Positions 44,912-52,315 of a DNA stretch of 64,000 nucleotides are shown piece by piece. Within the stretch, counting starts at the first letter, position 1; every line of letters starts with the position of its first letter. The translations under genes were made by a program, and so were the position numbers. The stretch comes from Halogranum gelatinilyticum (lineage in GTDB: Archaea > Halobacteriota > Halobacteria > Halobacteriales > Haloferacaceae), in contig NZ_FNHL01000001.1 of assembly GCF_900103715.1 (NCBI RefSeq), positions 248,001-312,000 of the forward strand, written 5' to 3'. Below the pieces are notes generated by a model, which searched no databases, was not told the DNA's origin, and saw nothing but the letters and a program-made list of their open reading frames with translations.

Positions 44912-44975
44912 ACCCCCCATACAACCGCTTCCGGGTAAGCGTTGTCGACGACGGAAGCCACGTCTCCGTGCCCGA

Positions 44976-44982
44976 GTTTAAG
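44976..44982 (+). promoter_or_regulatory. TATA-like box of the site-2 protease gene
   Basis: GTTTAAG is centred about 28 nt before the ATG at 45007. It excludes a longer frame beginning at 44968, which would start upstream of the box. Confidence 0.5.
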
Positions 44983-45006
44983 AGTGCGCGTCCATTAGTG
45001 GGGGGT

Positions 45007-46194
45007 ATGAGAGGTATTCGGATCGGGAGTGCGTTCGGCATCCCCATCAAACTCGACATCACGTTTCTTCTAGTATTACCGTTCTTCGCCTATCTCATCG
45101 GGACCGACGTGGCGAACCTGACGGGCATCATCAACGACCTGTTCGGCTCCAGCATCGCGACCGGCCCGCTGACCGCCGGCTCGATGTCGTGGATCGTCGG
45201 CATCGTCGCCGCGCTCGGGCTGTTCGCCGGTGTTCTGCTCCACGAGTTCGGCCACTCGCTCGTCGCCATGCGCTTCGGCTTCGAGATCGAGTCCATCACC
45301 CTCTGGCTGTTCGGTGGTGTCGCGCGCTTCACCGACATTCCCGAGGACTGGAAACAGGAGTTCTACATCGCCATCGCCGGTCCCCTCGTCAGCATCGCTA
45401 TCGGTGTTGTCTCCTACGCTGCCTTCGTCGTCGTCCCCGGCAGCCAAGCGGCCGCGAAGTTCGTCCTCGGCTATCTCGCGATGACGAACGTCGCCCTCGC
45501 CGTCTTCAACATGCTCCCCGGATTCCCGATGGACGGCGGCCGCGTCCTCCGGGCACTGCTCGCCCGCAACCGGCCGCACGCCCGCGCGACGCAGATCGCC
45601 GCCGAGGTCGGCAAGGTGTTCGCCTTCATGCTCGGTATCTTCGGGCTCTTCGCGAACCTGTTTCTCGTCGCACTCGCCTTCTTCATCTACATCGGTGCCT
45701 CCAGCGAGGCCCAGCAGACGGTGATGAAGGCGGCCTTCGAGAACGTCGTCGTCCGCGACATCATGACCACTCGCGAGGACCTCCACACCGTCACCGAGGA
45801 CACCAGCATCGCCCAGTTGATGGACCAGATGTTCCGTGAACGGCACACGGGCTACCCGGTCATGCGCCACGGCCAACTCGTCGGGATGGTCACGCTCAAC
45901 GACGCCCGCGGCATCAAGGAGGTCGAACGCGACGCCTACCGCGTCACCGACGTCATGGCCGACGACATCACGAGCATCACGCCCGACGCCGGCGCGATGG
46001 AGGCACTCTCGACGATGCAGGAACACAACGTCGGCCGTCTACCCGTCGTCGACGTCGACGGCGAACTGGTCGGTCTCGTCTCCCGGACGGACCTCATGAC
46101 CGCCTTCAACATCATCCAGACGACCGGCTCGCTGAGCGCGTCGTCACTGCGTGACCCGGTCGGTGAGCAGGCGTCGCCGTTCGACGCGCGGTAA
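45007..46194 (+). CDS. Site-2 protease (M50) with two CBS domains
   Basis: A 395-residue membrane metalloprotease. Zinc motif HEFGH is at residues 79-83 in a helix, and the third ligand Asp is in NMLPGFPMDGGRVLR. The C-terminal third holds a CBS pair (VRDIMTTREDLHTV; VTDVMADDITSITP), which may bind adenine nucleotides or SAM and gate the enzyme. Such intramembrane proteases cut membrane-bound regulators. The N-terminus MRGIRIGSAFGIPIKLDITF is the family form, supporting the ATG at 45007. Confidence 0.92.
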   Translation: MRGIRIGSAFGIPIKLDITFLLVLPFFAYLIGTDVANLTGIINDLFGSSIATGPLTAGSMSWIVGIVAALGLFAGVLLHEFGHSLVAMRFGFEIESITLWLFGGVARFTDIPEDWKQEFYIAIAGPLVSIAIGVVSYAAFVVVPGSQAAAKFVLGYLAMTNVALAVFNMLPGFPMDGGRVLRALLARNRPHARATQIAAEVGKVFAFMLGIFGLFANLFLVALAFFIYIGASSEAQQTVMKAAFENVVVRDIMTTREDLHTVTEDTSIAQLMDQMFRERHTGYPVMRHGQLVGMVTLNDARGIKEVERDAYRVTDVMADDITSITPDAGAMEALSTMQEHNVGRLPVVDVDGELVGLVSRTDLMTAFNIIQTTGSLSASSLRDPVGEQASPFDAR

Positions 46195-46235
46195 GCTCTC
46201 AGTCAAGACTTCTCCTCACTTGATGTCCGTTCGCG

Positions 46236-46255
46236 GTGCTCGCTGACGCGAGCAC
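46236..46255. repeat. Perfect hairpin with TGAC loop
   Basis: GTGCTCGC-TGAC-GCGAGCAC, 8-bp stem, 41 nt after the protease stop and 26 nt before the tRNA-His 3' copy. Confidence 0.85.
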
Positions 46256-46280
46256 ACGCTCACTGAGAAACGTTCGGAAG

Positions 46281-46305
46281 AAGGTCCAGGTGCGAGAATC
46301 GAACC
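46281..46305 (-). repeat. Partial copy of the tRNA-His 3' end
   Basis: The plus strand reads AAGGTCCAGGTGCGAGAATC then GAACC. It is identical to 46447-46471 at the tRNA-His 3' end for 25 nt and lies 166 nt away. An inverted T-arm copy (GCTTCGATTCTC) follows at 46352-46363. Confidence 0.88.
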
Positions 46306-46400
46306 TCCGAGAAACGGTCGCTCACTTTCGTTCGCTGCGCACGACCTCCCTGCTTCGATTCTCTCCGTCGAACGCTTCACTCATCACGTCGTTACTCGCG

Positions 46401-46420
46401 ACGCTCACTGACGTGAGCGT
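46401..46420. repeat. Perfect hairpin with TGAC loop
   Basis: ACGCTCAC-TGAC-GTGAGCGT, an 8-bp stem with the same TGAC loop as the hairpin at 46236-46255; it lies 30 nt from the tRNA-His 3' end. Confidence 0.85.
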
Positions 46421-46449
46421 ACGCTCGTGGGGAGTGAGTTCGTGAAAAG

Positions 46450-46523
46450 GTCCAGGTGCGAGAATCGAACCCGCGTCTCAGCCTCCACAAGGCTGAAGGA
46501 TGGTCCACTACCCCAACCCGGAC
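46450..46523 (-). tRNA. tRNA-His (anticodon GUG)
   Basis: Read from 46523 the 74-nt gene starts with an encoded G(-1) that can pair with C73, the tRNA-His identity feature. The acceptor TCCGGGT pairs with ACCTGGA (one G-U). The anticodon stem is CAGCC/GGCTG around loop TTGTGGA (anticodon GTG). The T-arm is CGGG-TTCGATT-CTCG. CCA is not encoded. A CGTATTTGA box is centred about 29 nt upstream. Confidence 0.94.
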
Positions 46524-46669
46524 ACACCCACTTCTACTCCGGTTTCGCTCAAATACGTTACGACTTCCACCCTCGTGTGCGTCGATTACCCACGGTCCGC
46601 GTCGGCGACGCCGGGCGGTCGACCGAAGCGTCGGTCTTTTGACGGCGAGCGTCCTACGACACGCCAAGC

Positions 46670-47125
46670 GTGGCCATCACGGACAAAATCTACCTGAAGA
46701 ACCACCGCCAGATCTCCTCCCAGTTAGAGGCCAACATCCCCAAGGGCGCGTTCAAGGGAGCGACGCTGGACCTCGTGTTCACCGGCGAGGGGCTGACGAA
46801 ACTCGACGACGCGACCCAAGAGCGCGTCCTCGACTTCGCACAGGACTTCCTCGACTGCGACTGCGAGGACAACCCCTACTGCGGCCACCCCGAGCGGAAG
46901 TTCATCCAGTATCTACTCGAACTCCGCGCGCAGGGACTCGGTCCCGACGCCATCGTCGACGTGATGACCGACGACTATATGCTCTATGCGTATCCGGGCG
47001 ACATCCTCTCGTTTCTCGACCAGTCGGTCCGGACGCTGGAGGCGGTCGAGGCACTCGCCGACGTCGACGGCAACCGGGAGATGGAACAGAAGGCAGCGAG
47101 AGCGAAGCGGGAACTGAGCGGTTAA
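46670..47125 (+). CDS. Conserved haloarchaeal protein, function unknown (151 residues)
   Basis: It starts at a GTG at 46670 with the initial segment AITDKIYLKNHRQISSQLE. The middle has a cysteine group (FLDCDCEDNPYCGHPERKF) that could bind metal. The second half is helical (DDYMLYAYPGDILSFLDQSV) with a charged end. The cysteine cluster and clean codon use indicate a real, conserved gene. I loosely associate it with the haloarchaeal DUF5814 type, without certainty. The last 4 nt overlap the convergent RHH gene. Confidence 0.7.
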   Translation: MAITDKIYLKNHRQISSQLEANIPKGAFKGATLDLVFTGEGLTKLDDATQERVLDFAQDFLDCDCEDNPYCGHPERKFIQYLLELRAQGLGPDAIVDVMTDDYMLYAYPGDILSFLDQSVRTLEAVEALADVDGNREMEQKAARAKRELSG

Positions 47126-47526
47126 CCCAGTCGGTACGGCGACTCCTCGGACTCGCCGTCGAGGTCTTCGAGGAAGATGACTTCCTCCTCCTCGTCGAGC
47201 TGTTCGCGCAAGTGAGTCACGTAGCGTTTGTGCTCTTCGAGCTGTTCGCGCAGATGGTCGGCTTCGAGTTCGAGCCGCTCGTGTTCGCGGATGAAGCTCT
47301 TCGGCACTTCGACTTTCGGCGGGAAGCTCGGTTCGTCGTCCACGTCCATGTCGTCCAGTTCGTGTTCGGGGATGACGCGGACCTGACCGTCGTGGGCAAC
47401 GAGCATGTCCACGTAGTCGCGGAAGACCGCCGAGAGCGAGATATCGCGTTCCTCGGCGATCTCCCGGAGGGTCTCGAAGGCGTCCTCGTTGACCCGAAAC
47501 GAGATGGTCTTGTTCTTGTTGCCCAT
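47122..47526 (-). CDS. Ribbon-helix-helix protein with coiled-coil tail
   Basis: A 134-residue protein. The N-terminus KNKTISFRVNEDAFETLREI and SLSAVFRDYVDML form an RHH DNA-binding fold. A linker and a long charged helix follow (EHERLELEADHLREQLEEHK), ending in Asp/Glu residues. The coiled coil suggests a dimer or larger assembly. The ATG at 47526 is chosen because it directly precedes the RHH strand. Target DNA is unknown. Confidence 0.75.
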   Translation of the reverse strand: MGNKNKTISFRVNEDAFETLREIAEERDISLSAVFRDYVDMLVAHDGQVRVIPEHELDDMDVDDEPSFPPKVEVPKSFIREHERLELEADHLREQLEEHKRYVTHLREQLDEEEEVIFLEDLDGESEESPYRLG

Positions 47527-47576
47527 CGTTGTCTCAGGTCGCGCTGCCAACCACTTAACCGTTTGTCAGACGAGCC

Positions 47577-48236
47577 TCACAGATAGCTCACGAGGCTCGC
47601 CACGAGCTTGTTCTCCGCACGTCTGAGATGTTCTTCGGCCGTCCGACGTTCGACGCCGACGGCCGCTGCGATGGCCTCTGTCGTCGTCTCCCGCGGAATC
47701 TCGTAGTAGCCACCGTCGACGGCTGTGTGGAGGACCTGCCGCTGTCGCTCGGTCAACGTCGGCAACACGTCGGCCAGCGTCAAGAGCGGCGCGTCCTGCC
47801 GGACCGAGGTGACCTCCCGTTTCGACTCGACGTCGACGGTGTAGCCGTCGGCAACGAGGTCGCGGTAACAGGCCGAGAGTGCCGCCGGGTCGAGCGCGAG
47901 GACGCGGACGAACTTCGCGCCGCGGCCGTACCGCAGCGGCGGCAGCAACAGACAGTCGTTGCGGGCGAGATACGTCTCCACGGACGTCGAGTCGTGCGAC
48001 CGCAGGCAGTCGCTCGTGACGAGTACCAGTTCGTCCGCCGTCGCGAGTCGGTCGCGGATGCCCACCAGGTCCTCGACGTGGGCCGCGACGGTCTCGGCGG
48101 CGTCGCTGTCGCCGCCGGTCGTGACGTGCAGCAGGTCACAGTGGTCGTTGCACCACAGTTCGATGCGGGCGTCGGTCTCGGCCGTCGCCGCCGCGTAGAA
48201 CCCCGCGTCCGCGACGCGGAACGTCGCCTCGTACAT
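47577..48236 (-). CDS. HTH_10 (bacterio-opsin activator-type) regulator, candidate hut regulator
   Basis: A 219-residue protein from the ATG at 48236 (MYEATFRVAD). The N-terminal domain (ELWCNDHCDLLHV, HVEDLVGIRDRL) is probably a sensor. The C-terminal helix-turn-helix is LTERQRQVLHTAVDGGYYEI plus TEAIAAAVGVERRTAEEHLRRAE, the HTH_10 form. It is divergent from hutU with only 87 nt between starts, and a hairpin lies between the two TATA boxes. By context it likely controls the hut operon. The TATA box supports the start over an ATG at 48278. Confidence 0.8.
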   Translation of the reverse strand: MYEATFRVADAGFYAAATAETDARIELWCNDHCDLLHVTTGGDSDAAETVAAHVEDLVGIRDRLATADELVLVTSDCLRSHDSTSVETYLARNDCLLLPPLRYGRGAKFVRVLALDPAALSACYRDLVADGYTVDVESKREVTSVRQDAPLLTLADVLPTLTERQRQVLHTAVDGGYYEIPRETTTEAIAAAVGVERRTAEEHLRRAENKLVASLVSYL

Positions 48237-48258
48237 GGACGAACAGACGCCGCCGAGT

Positions 48259-48270
48259 AGATAAATACCC
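48259..48270 (-). promoter_or_regulatory. TATA box of the HTH_10 regulator
   Basis: The minus strand reads GGGTATTTATCT, centred about 28 nt before the ATG at 48236. Confidence 0.6.
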
Positions 48271-48284
48271 CGCCGCACGCGGGG
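48268..48284. promoter_or_regulatory. Palindrome between divergent regulator and hut promoters
   Basis: CCCCGC-CGCAC-GCGGGG: 6-bp arms with a 5-nt spacer, abutting the regulator TATA box on one side and 4 nt from the hutU AT box on the other. It is a candidate operator controlling both directions. Confidence 0.4.
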
Positions 48285-48287
48285 GGT

Positions 48288-48297
48288 GCAGTATTTG
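48288..48297 (+). promoter_or_regulatory. TATA-like box of the hut operon
   Basis: TGCAGTATTT lies about 31 nt before the hutU ATG at 48324. Confidence 0.45.
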
Positions 48298-48323
48298 CGC
48301 GTCCGGCACTACCTTCTAGGGAT

Positions 48324-50132
48324 ATGAGCGGACACAGTCCTCCGAAGGCTCCGAAACCGGCCGACCGACTGGGCGAACCGAGCGCCGAGTGGCGTCGGTA
48401 TCAGGGCGCGCCCACCGGGACCGACATCGAGTGTCAGGGCTGGCGACAGGAAGCCGCGTTGCGGATGCTGAACAACAACCTCGACCCCGACGTCGCCGAG
48501 GACCCCGAACGCCTCGTCGTCTACGGCGGGACGGGCCGCGCGGCCCGCTCGTGGGACGCCTACGACGCCATCCTCGCGGAGCTTCGGGACCTCGCGGACG
48601 ACGAGACTCTCCTGATTCAGTCGGGCAAGCCCGTCGGCCGCTTCACCACCCACGAGCGCGCGCCACGGGTGCTCATCGCCAACTCCAACCTCGTCGGCAA
48701 GTGGGACAACTGGGAACACTTCCACGAACTCGAAGCCGAGGGCAAGATCATGTACGGCCAGATGACCGCGGGGTCGTGGGCCTACATCGGCACGCAGGGC
48801 ATCCTCCAGGGCACCTACGAGACGCTCGCCGAGGCTGGCCGCCAGCAGTTCCCCGACGGTGACGGGCTTCGGGGAACTATCACCGTCACCGGCGGTCTCG
48901 GCGGCATGGGCGGCGCGCAGCCGCTCGCGGTGACGATGAACCACGGCGTCTGCATCGCCGCCGAGGTCGACGCCGAACGCATCGACCGCCGCATCGAGAC
49001 GCGCTACTGCATGGAGAAGACCGCCGACCTCGACGAGGCCATCCGGCTGGCAGAAGATGCAGCCGAACGGGGCGAACCGCTCTCCATCGGCCTGCACATG
49101 AACGCCGCAGAGATGCTGGAGGGGATGCTCGAACGCGACTTCGTCCCCGACTTCCTGACCGACCAGACGAGTGCCCACGACGAACTGGAGGGCTACTATC
49201 CCTCGGGCTACACCGTCGACGAGGCCGACCGTCTGCGCGACGAGGACCCCGAACGCTACGTCGAGGCGAGCCTCGACACGATGGCCCGACATGTCCGGGC
49301 GATGCTCGCCTTGCAAGAGAGAGGAGCCGTCACCTTCGAGTACGGGAACAACATCCGCGGGCAGGTGCAGGAACACCGAGGGATGGTGAACGTTCCCGCG
49401 CGTAGCGCGGGGGGCAGCGAGACGGAGTCTCGCTCGCCGTTCGACTTCCCCGGCTTCGTCCCGGCCTACATCCGACCGCTGTTCTGTCGCGGCAAGGGAC
49501 CGTTCCGGTGGGTCGCGCTCTCGGGTGACCCCGCCGACATCCACCGCACCGACGAAGCGGTCAAAGAGCTGTTCCCCGAGAAGGACCACCTGCACCGCTG
49601 GATCGACCTCGCCCACGAGCAGGTCGCGTTCCAGGGACTGCCGAGTCGCGTCTGTTGGCTGGGGTACTCCACCGACAGCGACGGACTGACCGAACGCGCG
49701 ACGTTCGCGCTCCGTATCAACGAGCTCGTCCGTGACGGCGAGATCAGTGCTCCCATCGTCGTCACCCGCGACCACCTCGACGCGGGCAGCGTCGCCAGTC
49801 CCCACCGCGAGACGGAGGCGATGAAGGATGGCACCGACGCCGTTGCCGACTGGCCCATCCTCAACGCACTGCTCAACTGCGCGGCCGGAGCCGACATCGT
49901 CAGCGTCCACGACGGCGGCGGCGTCGGCATCGGCAACTCGCTGCACACGAACAACCACGTCGTCCTCGACGGCTCGGACCTCGCGGCCGAGAAGGCCCGC
50001 CGCGTCTTCACCACTGACCCCGGCATGGGCGTGATTCGCCACGCCGACGCGGGCTACGAGGAGGCACTGGACGAAGCCGAGCGGTCGAACGTCCGAATTC
50101 CGATGCGGGAGGCAGCACGAGACGATGAGTGA
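48324..50132 (+). CDS. hutU: Urocanate hydratase with in-frame palindromic insertion
   Basis: A 602-residue protein and first gene of the hut operon. It shows family hallmarks: [53 protein letters not shown] (NAD-binding), [17 protein letters not shown] and [20 protein letters not shown]. It converts urocanate to imidazolone propionate. It is longer than usual. Between EHRG and FDFPGF, where I expect a few residues, about 18 extra codons (residues 355-372) come from two adjacent hairpins. The frame is kept. The last 8 nt overlap hutG. Confidence 0.95.
   Translation: MSGHSPPKAPKPADRLGEPSAEWRRYQGAPTGTDIECQGWRQEAALRMLNNNLDPDVAEDPERLVVYGGTGRAARSWDAYDAILAELRDLADDETLLIQSGKPVGRFTTHERAPRVLIANSNLVGKWDNWEHFHELEAEGKIMYGQMTAGSWAYIGTQGILQGTYETLAEAGRQQFPDGDGLRGTITVTGGLGGMGGAQPLAVTMNHGVCIAAEVDAERIDRRIETRYCMEKTADLDEAIRLAEDAAERGEPLSIGLHMNAAEMLEGMLERDFVPDFLTDQTSAHDELEGYYPSGYTVDEADRLRDEDPERYVEASLDTMARHVRAMLALQERGAVTFEYGNNIRGQVQEHRGMVNVPARSAGGSETESRSPFDFPGFVPAYIRPLFCRGKGPFRWVALSGDPADIHRTDEAVKELFPEKDHLHRWIDLAHEQVAFQGLPSRVCWLGYSTDSDGLTERATFALRINELVRDGEISAPIVVTRDHLDAGSVASPHRETEAMKDGTDAVADWPILNALLNCAAGADIVSVHDGGGVGIGNSLHTNNHVVLDGSDLAAEKARRVFTTDPGMGVIRHADAGYEEALDEAERSNVRIPMREAARDDE
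49395..49434. repeat. Two adjacent perfect hairpins inside hutU
   Basis: CCCGCGC-GTA-GCGCGGG at 49395-49411 and AGCGAGAC-GGA-GTCTCGCT at 49416-49434. Both have 3-nt loops and 7-8 bp stems, separated by 4 nt. They lie in the extra, Ser/Gly/Glu-rich segment of the urocanate hydratase. Confidence 0.85.
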
Positions 50133-51099
50133 GTTCAGCCACTCGTTCACCTGGCAGGGGACGTCGTCGGACCCCAACGACGAGCAGTTCGGCCACGTCG
50201 TCGAGGCGACCAGCATCGACGAAGCCAGGGCGTTCGACGTCGTCCTCGTCGGCGAACCGTTCGACCGGGGCGTCATCGGACGTCCCGGTGCCGAGAAGGG
50301 ACCGGCCGCACTCCGCGCGGCACTCACCCGGAGCAAGACGCACCACTACGGTACCGGGCCGGTCGGGGGCGTCGACGGGCTCGGCGTCGGCGACCTCGGT
50401 GACGTCGACGGACTCGGCGGGACGCGCGAGCACTCGGCCGGAACACCGGTCGCCGACAGACAGGCTCGCCTCCGCGAGACGACCGAGCTCGTTCACGGTC
50501 TCGACGCCCTGCCGGTCTTCCTCGGCGGCGACAACTCGCTGACGTTCCCGAACGTCGCCCCACTCTTGAGTCGAGGACGCGTCGGCGTCGTCAACCTCGA
50601 CGCCCACCTCGACGTCCGCGAGGTCCGTACCGACGCGACGAGCGGGACGCCCTACCGCCAGCTGTTGGAGGCGGGACTCGACGGCTACGCCTGTCTCGGG
50701 GCGCGGCACTTCGAGACGTCGACCATTTACGCCGACTACGTCCGCGAGATGGGCGGCGACATCGTCACCGCCGAGGCGGTCGGCGACGACCCGCTCGCTG
50801 CCGCCGACCGCGCACTCGACGCCCTCGGCGACGTCGACTACGTGTACGTCAGCGTCGACCTCGACGTGCTCGACGCCGCGGCCGCCCCCGGCGTGTCGGC
50901 ACCGACGCCCGGCGGCCTGACGACGCGCGAACTGTTCTGGCTGCTCCGGCGACTTGCGGGCGACCCCCGAGCATCGGGCTTTGAGGTGGTCGAGTGCGCA
51001 CCACCGTTGGACCGAAACGGGCTGACTGCGTCGGCCGGTGGCCGCGCCGTCGCACATTTCCTCGCTGGCTACGCAGGGAATGGAGGTCACGATGAGTGA
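50125..51099 (+). CDS. hutG: Formimidoylglutamase (arginase/ureohydrolase family)
   Basis: A 324-residue protein. Ureohydrolase metal motifs are present as [18 protein letters not shown] and [10 protein letters not shown]. Asn replaces the usual His of the GGDHS motif, and the final motif lacks the usual Pro. This may alter the dinuclear metal site or be normal for this branch. It converts formimidoyl-glutamate to glutamate and formamide. Overlaps of 8 nt (ATGAGTGA) at both ends link it to hutU and hutI. Confidence 0.9.
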   Translation: MSEFSHSFTWQGTSSDPNDEQFGHVVEATSIDEARAFDVVLVGEPFDRGVIGRPGAEKGPAALRAALTRSKTHHYGTGPVGGVDGLGVGDLGDVDGLGGTREHSAGTPVADRQARLRETTELVHGLDALPVFLGGDNSLTFPNVAPLLSRGRVGVVNLDAHLDVREVRTDATSGTPYRQLLEAGLDGYACLGARHFETSTIYADYVREMGGDIVTAEAVGDDPLAAADRALDALGDVDYVYVSVDLDVLDAAAAPGVSAPTPGGLTTRELFWLLRRLAGDPRASGFEVVECAPPLDRNGLTASAGGRAVAHFLAGYAGNGGHDE

Positions 51100-52315
51100 A
51101 CTCACTGCCGTCGTCCACGACGCCGCCGAAGTCGTCGTCGCCGAGGGAACACAGACCCCGCTCCAGCGGGTCGAGGACGCCGCCGTCGCCGTCGAGGACG
51201 GCCGTGTCGTCGCCGTCGGCCCGACCGACGAGGTCGTTCGCGAGTATCCGCCCGAGAACGCCCGCTACACCGTCGACGCCAGTGGCCGAAGCGTCGTTCC
51301 GGGCTTCGTCGACTCGCACACCCACGCCTGCTTCGCGGGCGACCGCTCCGACGAGTTCGAGGCCAAACTACGGGGCAAGACCTACCAGGAGATCATGGCC
51401 GAGGGTGGCGGCATCCTCCGGACCGTCCGGGCGACCCGCGAGGCGAGCGACGACGAACTGCTCGCGGACTTGCTCTCGCATCTCGACACCATGCTCTCGC
51501 ACGGGACGACGACGGTCGAGGTCAAGTCGGGCTACGGTCTCGACACGGAGACGGAACTCCGGATGCTCGACGCCGTCCGCCGCGCCGACGAGCAACATCC
51601 GGTCGACGTCGTCGCGACGTTCATGGGTGCCCACGCGGTCCCTGAGGGGCGCGACGCCGACGACTACGTCGAGGAAGTCGTCTCCGAGCAGTTGCCCGCA
51701 GTGGAAACACAGGGAGTCGCGGAATTCTGTGACGTCTTCTGCGAGGAGGGGGTGTTCTCGGTCGACCAATCGCGGCGCGTCCTCGAAGCAGGCATCGAGC
51801 ACGGCTTGACGCCGAAGGTCCACGCCGAGGAGTTCGTCCACTTGGGAGGAGCCAAACTCGCAGTCGAGGTCGGCGCGGCGAGTGCCGACCATCTCCTGCA
51901 AGCGACCGAGACGGACGTCCAGACGCTCGTCGCCGCCGACGTAACGCCCGTCTTCCTGCCGGGGACGGCCTTCACGCTGGACACCGAGTACGCCGACGCC
52001 CGCGCGTTCCTCGATGCTGGCGCACACGTCGCCGTCGCCACCGACTTCAACCCGAACTGTTACTCCCAGAGTATGCCCTTCGCCGTCGCGCTGGCTTGCA
52101 CGGGCATGAAGCTCACCCCCGCCGAGGCACTGGTCGCCGCCACCGAGGGCGGCGCGCGGGCGTTGAACCGCGAGGGGGGACTCGGCACGCTCCGCGAGGG
52201 CGCGCCCGCGGACCTCGTCGTCCTCGACGCGCCGTCGTACCGGCATATCCCGTACAACGTCGGCGTGAATCCCGTGGCGGCCGTCCTGAAGGGAGGTGAC
52301 GTCGTCCATGTCTGA
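51092..52315 (+). CDS. hutI: Imidazolonepropionase
   Basis: A 407-residue amidohydrolase. It has DSHTHACFAGDRSDEFEAKL, KSGYGLDTETELRML, KVHAEEFVHLGGAKLAVEVG, and TDFNPNCYSQSM, the family metal and substrate positions. It opens imidazolone propionate to formimidoyl-glutamate. A GGAGGTCA site ends three nt before the ATG at 51092. The ATG overlaps the hutG stop by 8 nt. A longer frame opens at 51038, but the overlap and ribosome site favour 51092. Confidence 0.95.
   Translation: MSELTAVVHDAAEVVVAEGTQTPLQRVEDAAVAVEDGRVVAVGPTDEVVREYPPENARYTVDASGRSVVPGFVDSHTHACFAGDRSDEFEAKLRGKTYQEIMAEGGGILRTVRATREASDDELLADLLSHLDTMLSHGTTTVEVKSGYGLDTETELRMLDAVRRADEQHPVDVVATFMGAHAVPEGRDADDYVEEVVSEQLPAVETQGVAEFCDVFCEEGVFSVDQSRRVLEAGIEHGLTPKVHAEEFVHLGGAKLAVEVGAASADHLLQATETDVQTLVAADVTPVFLPGTAFTLDTEYADARAFLDAGAHVAVATDFNPNCYSQSMPFAVALACTGMKLTPAEALVAATEGGARALNREGGLGTLREGAPADLVVLDAPSYRHIPYNVGVNPVAAVLKGGDVVHV
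52291..52299 (+). promoter_or_regulatory. Strong Shine-Dalgarno site of hutH
   Basis: GGGAGGTGA ends 8 nt before the ATG at 52308, inside the hutI coding region. It selects that start over an ATG at 52296 and shows that internal operon genes use ribosome binding sites. Confidence 0.65.
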
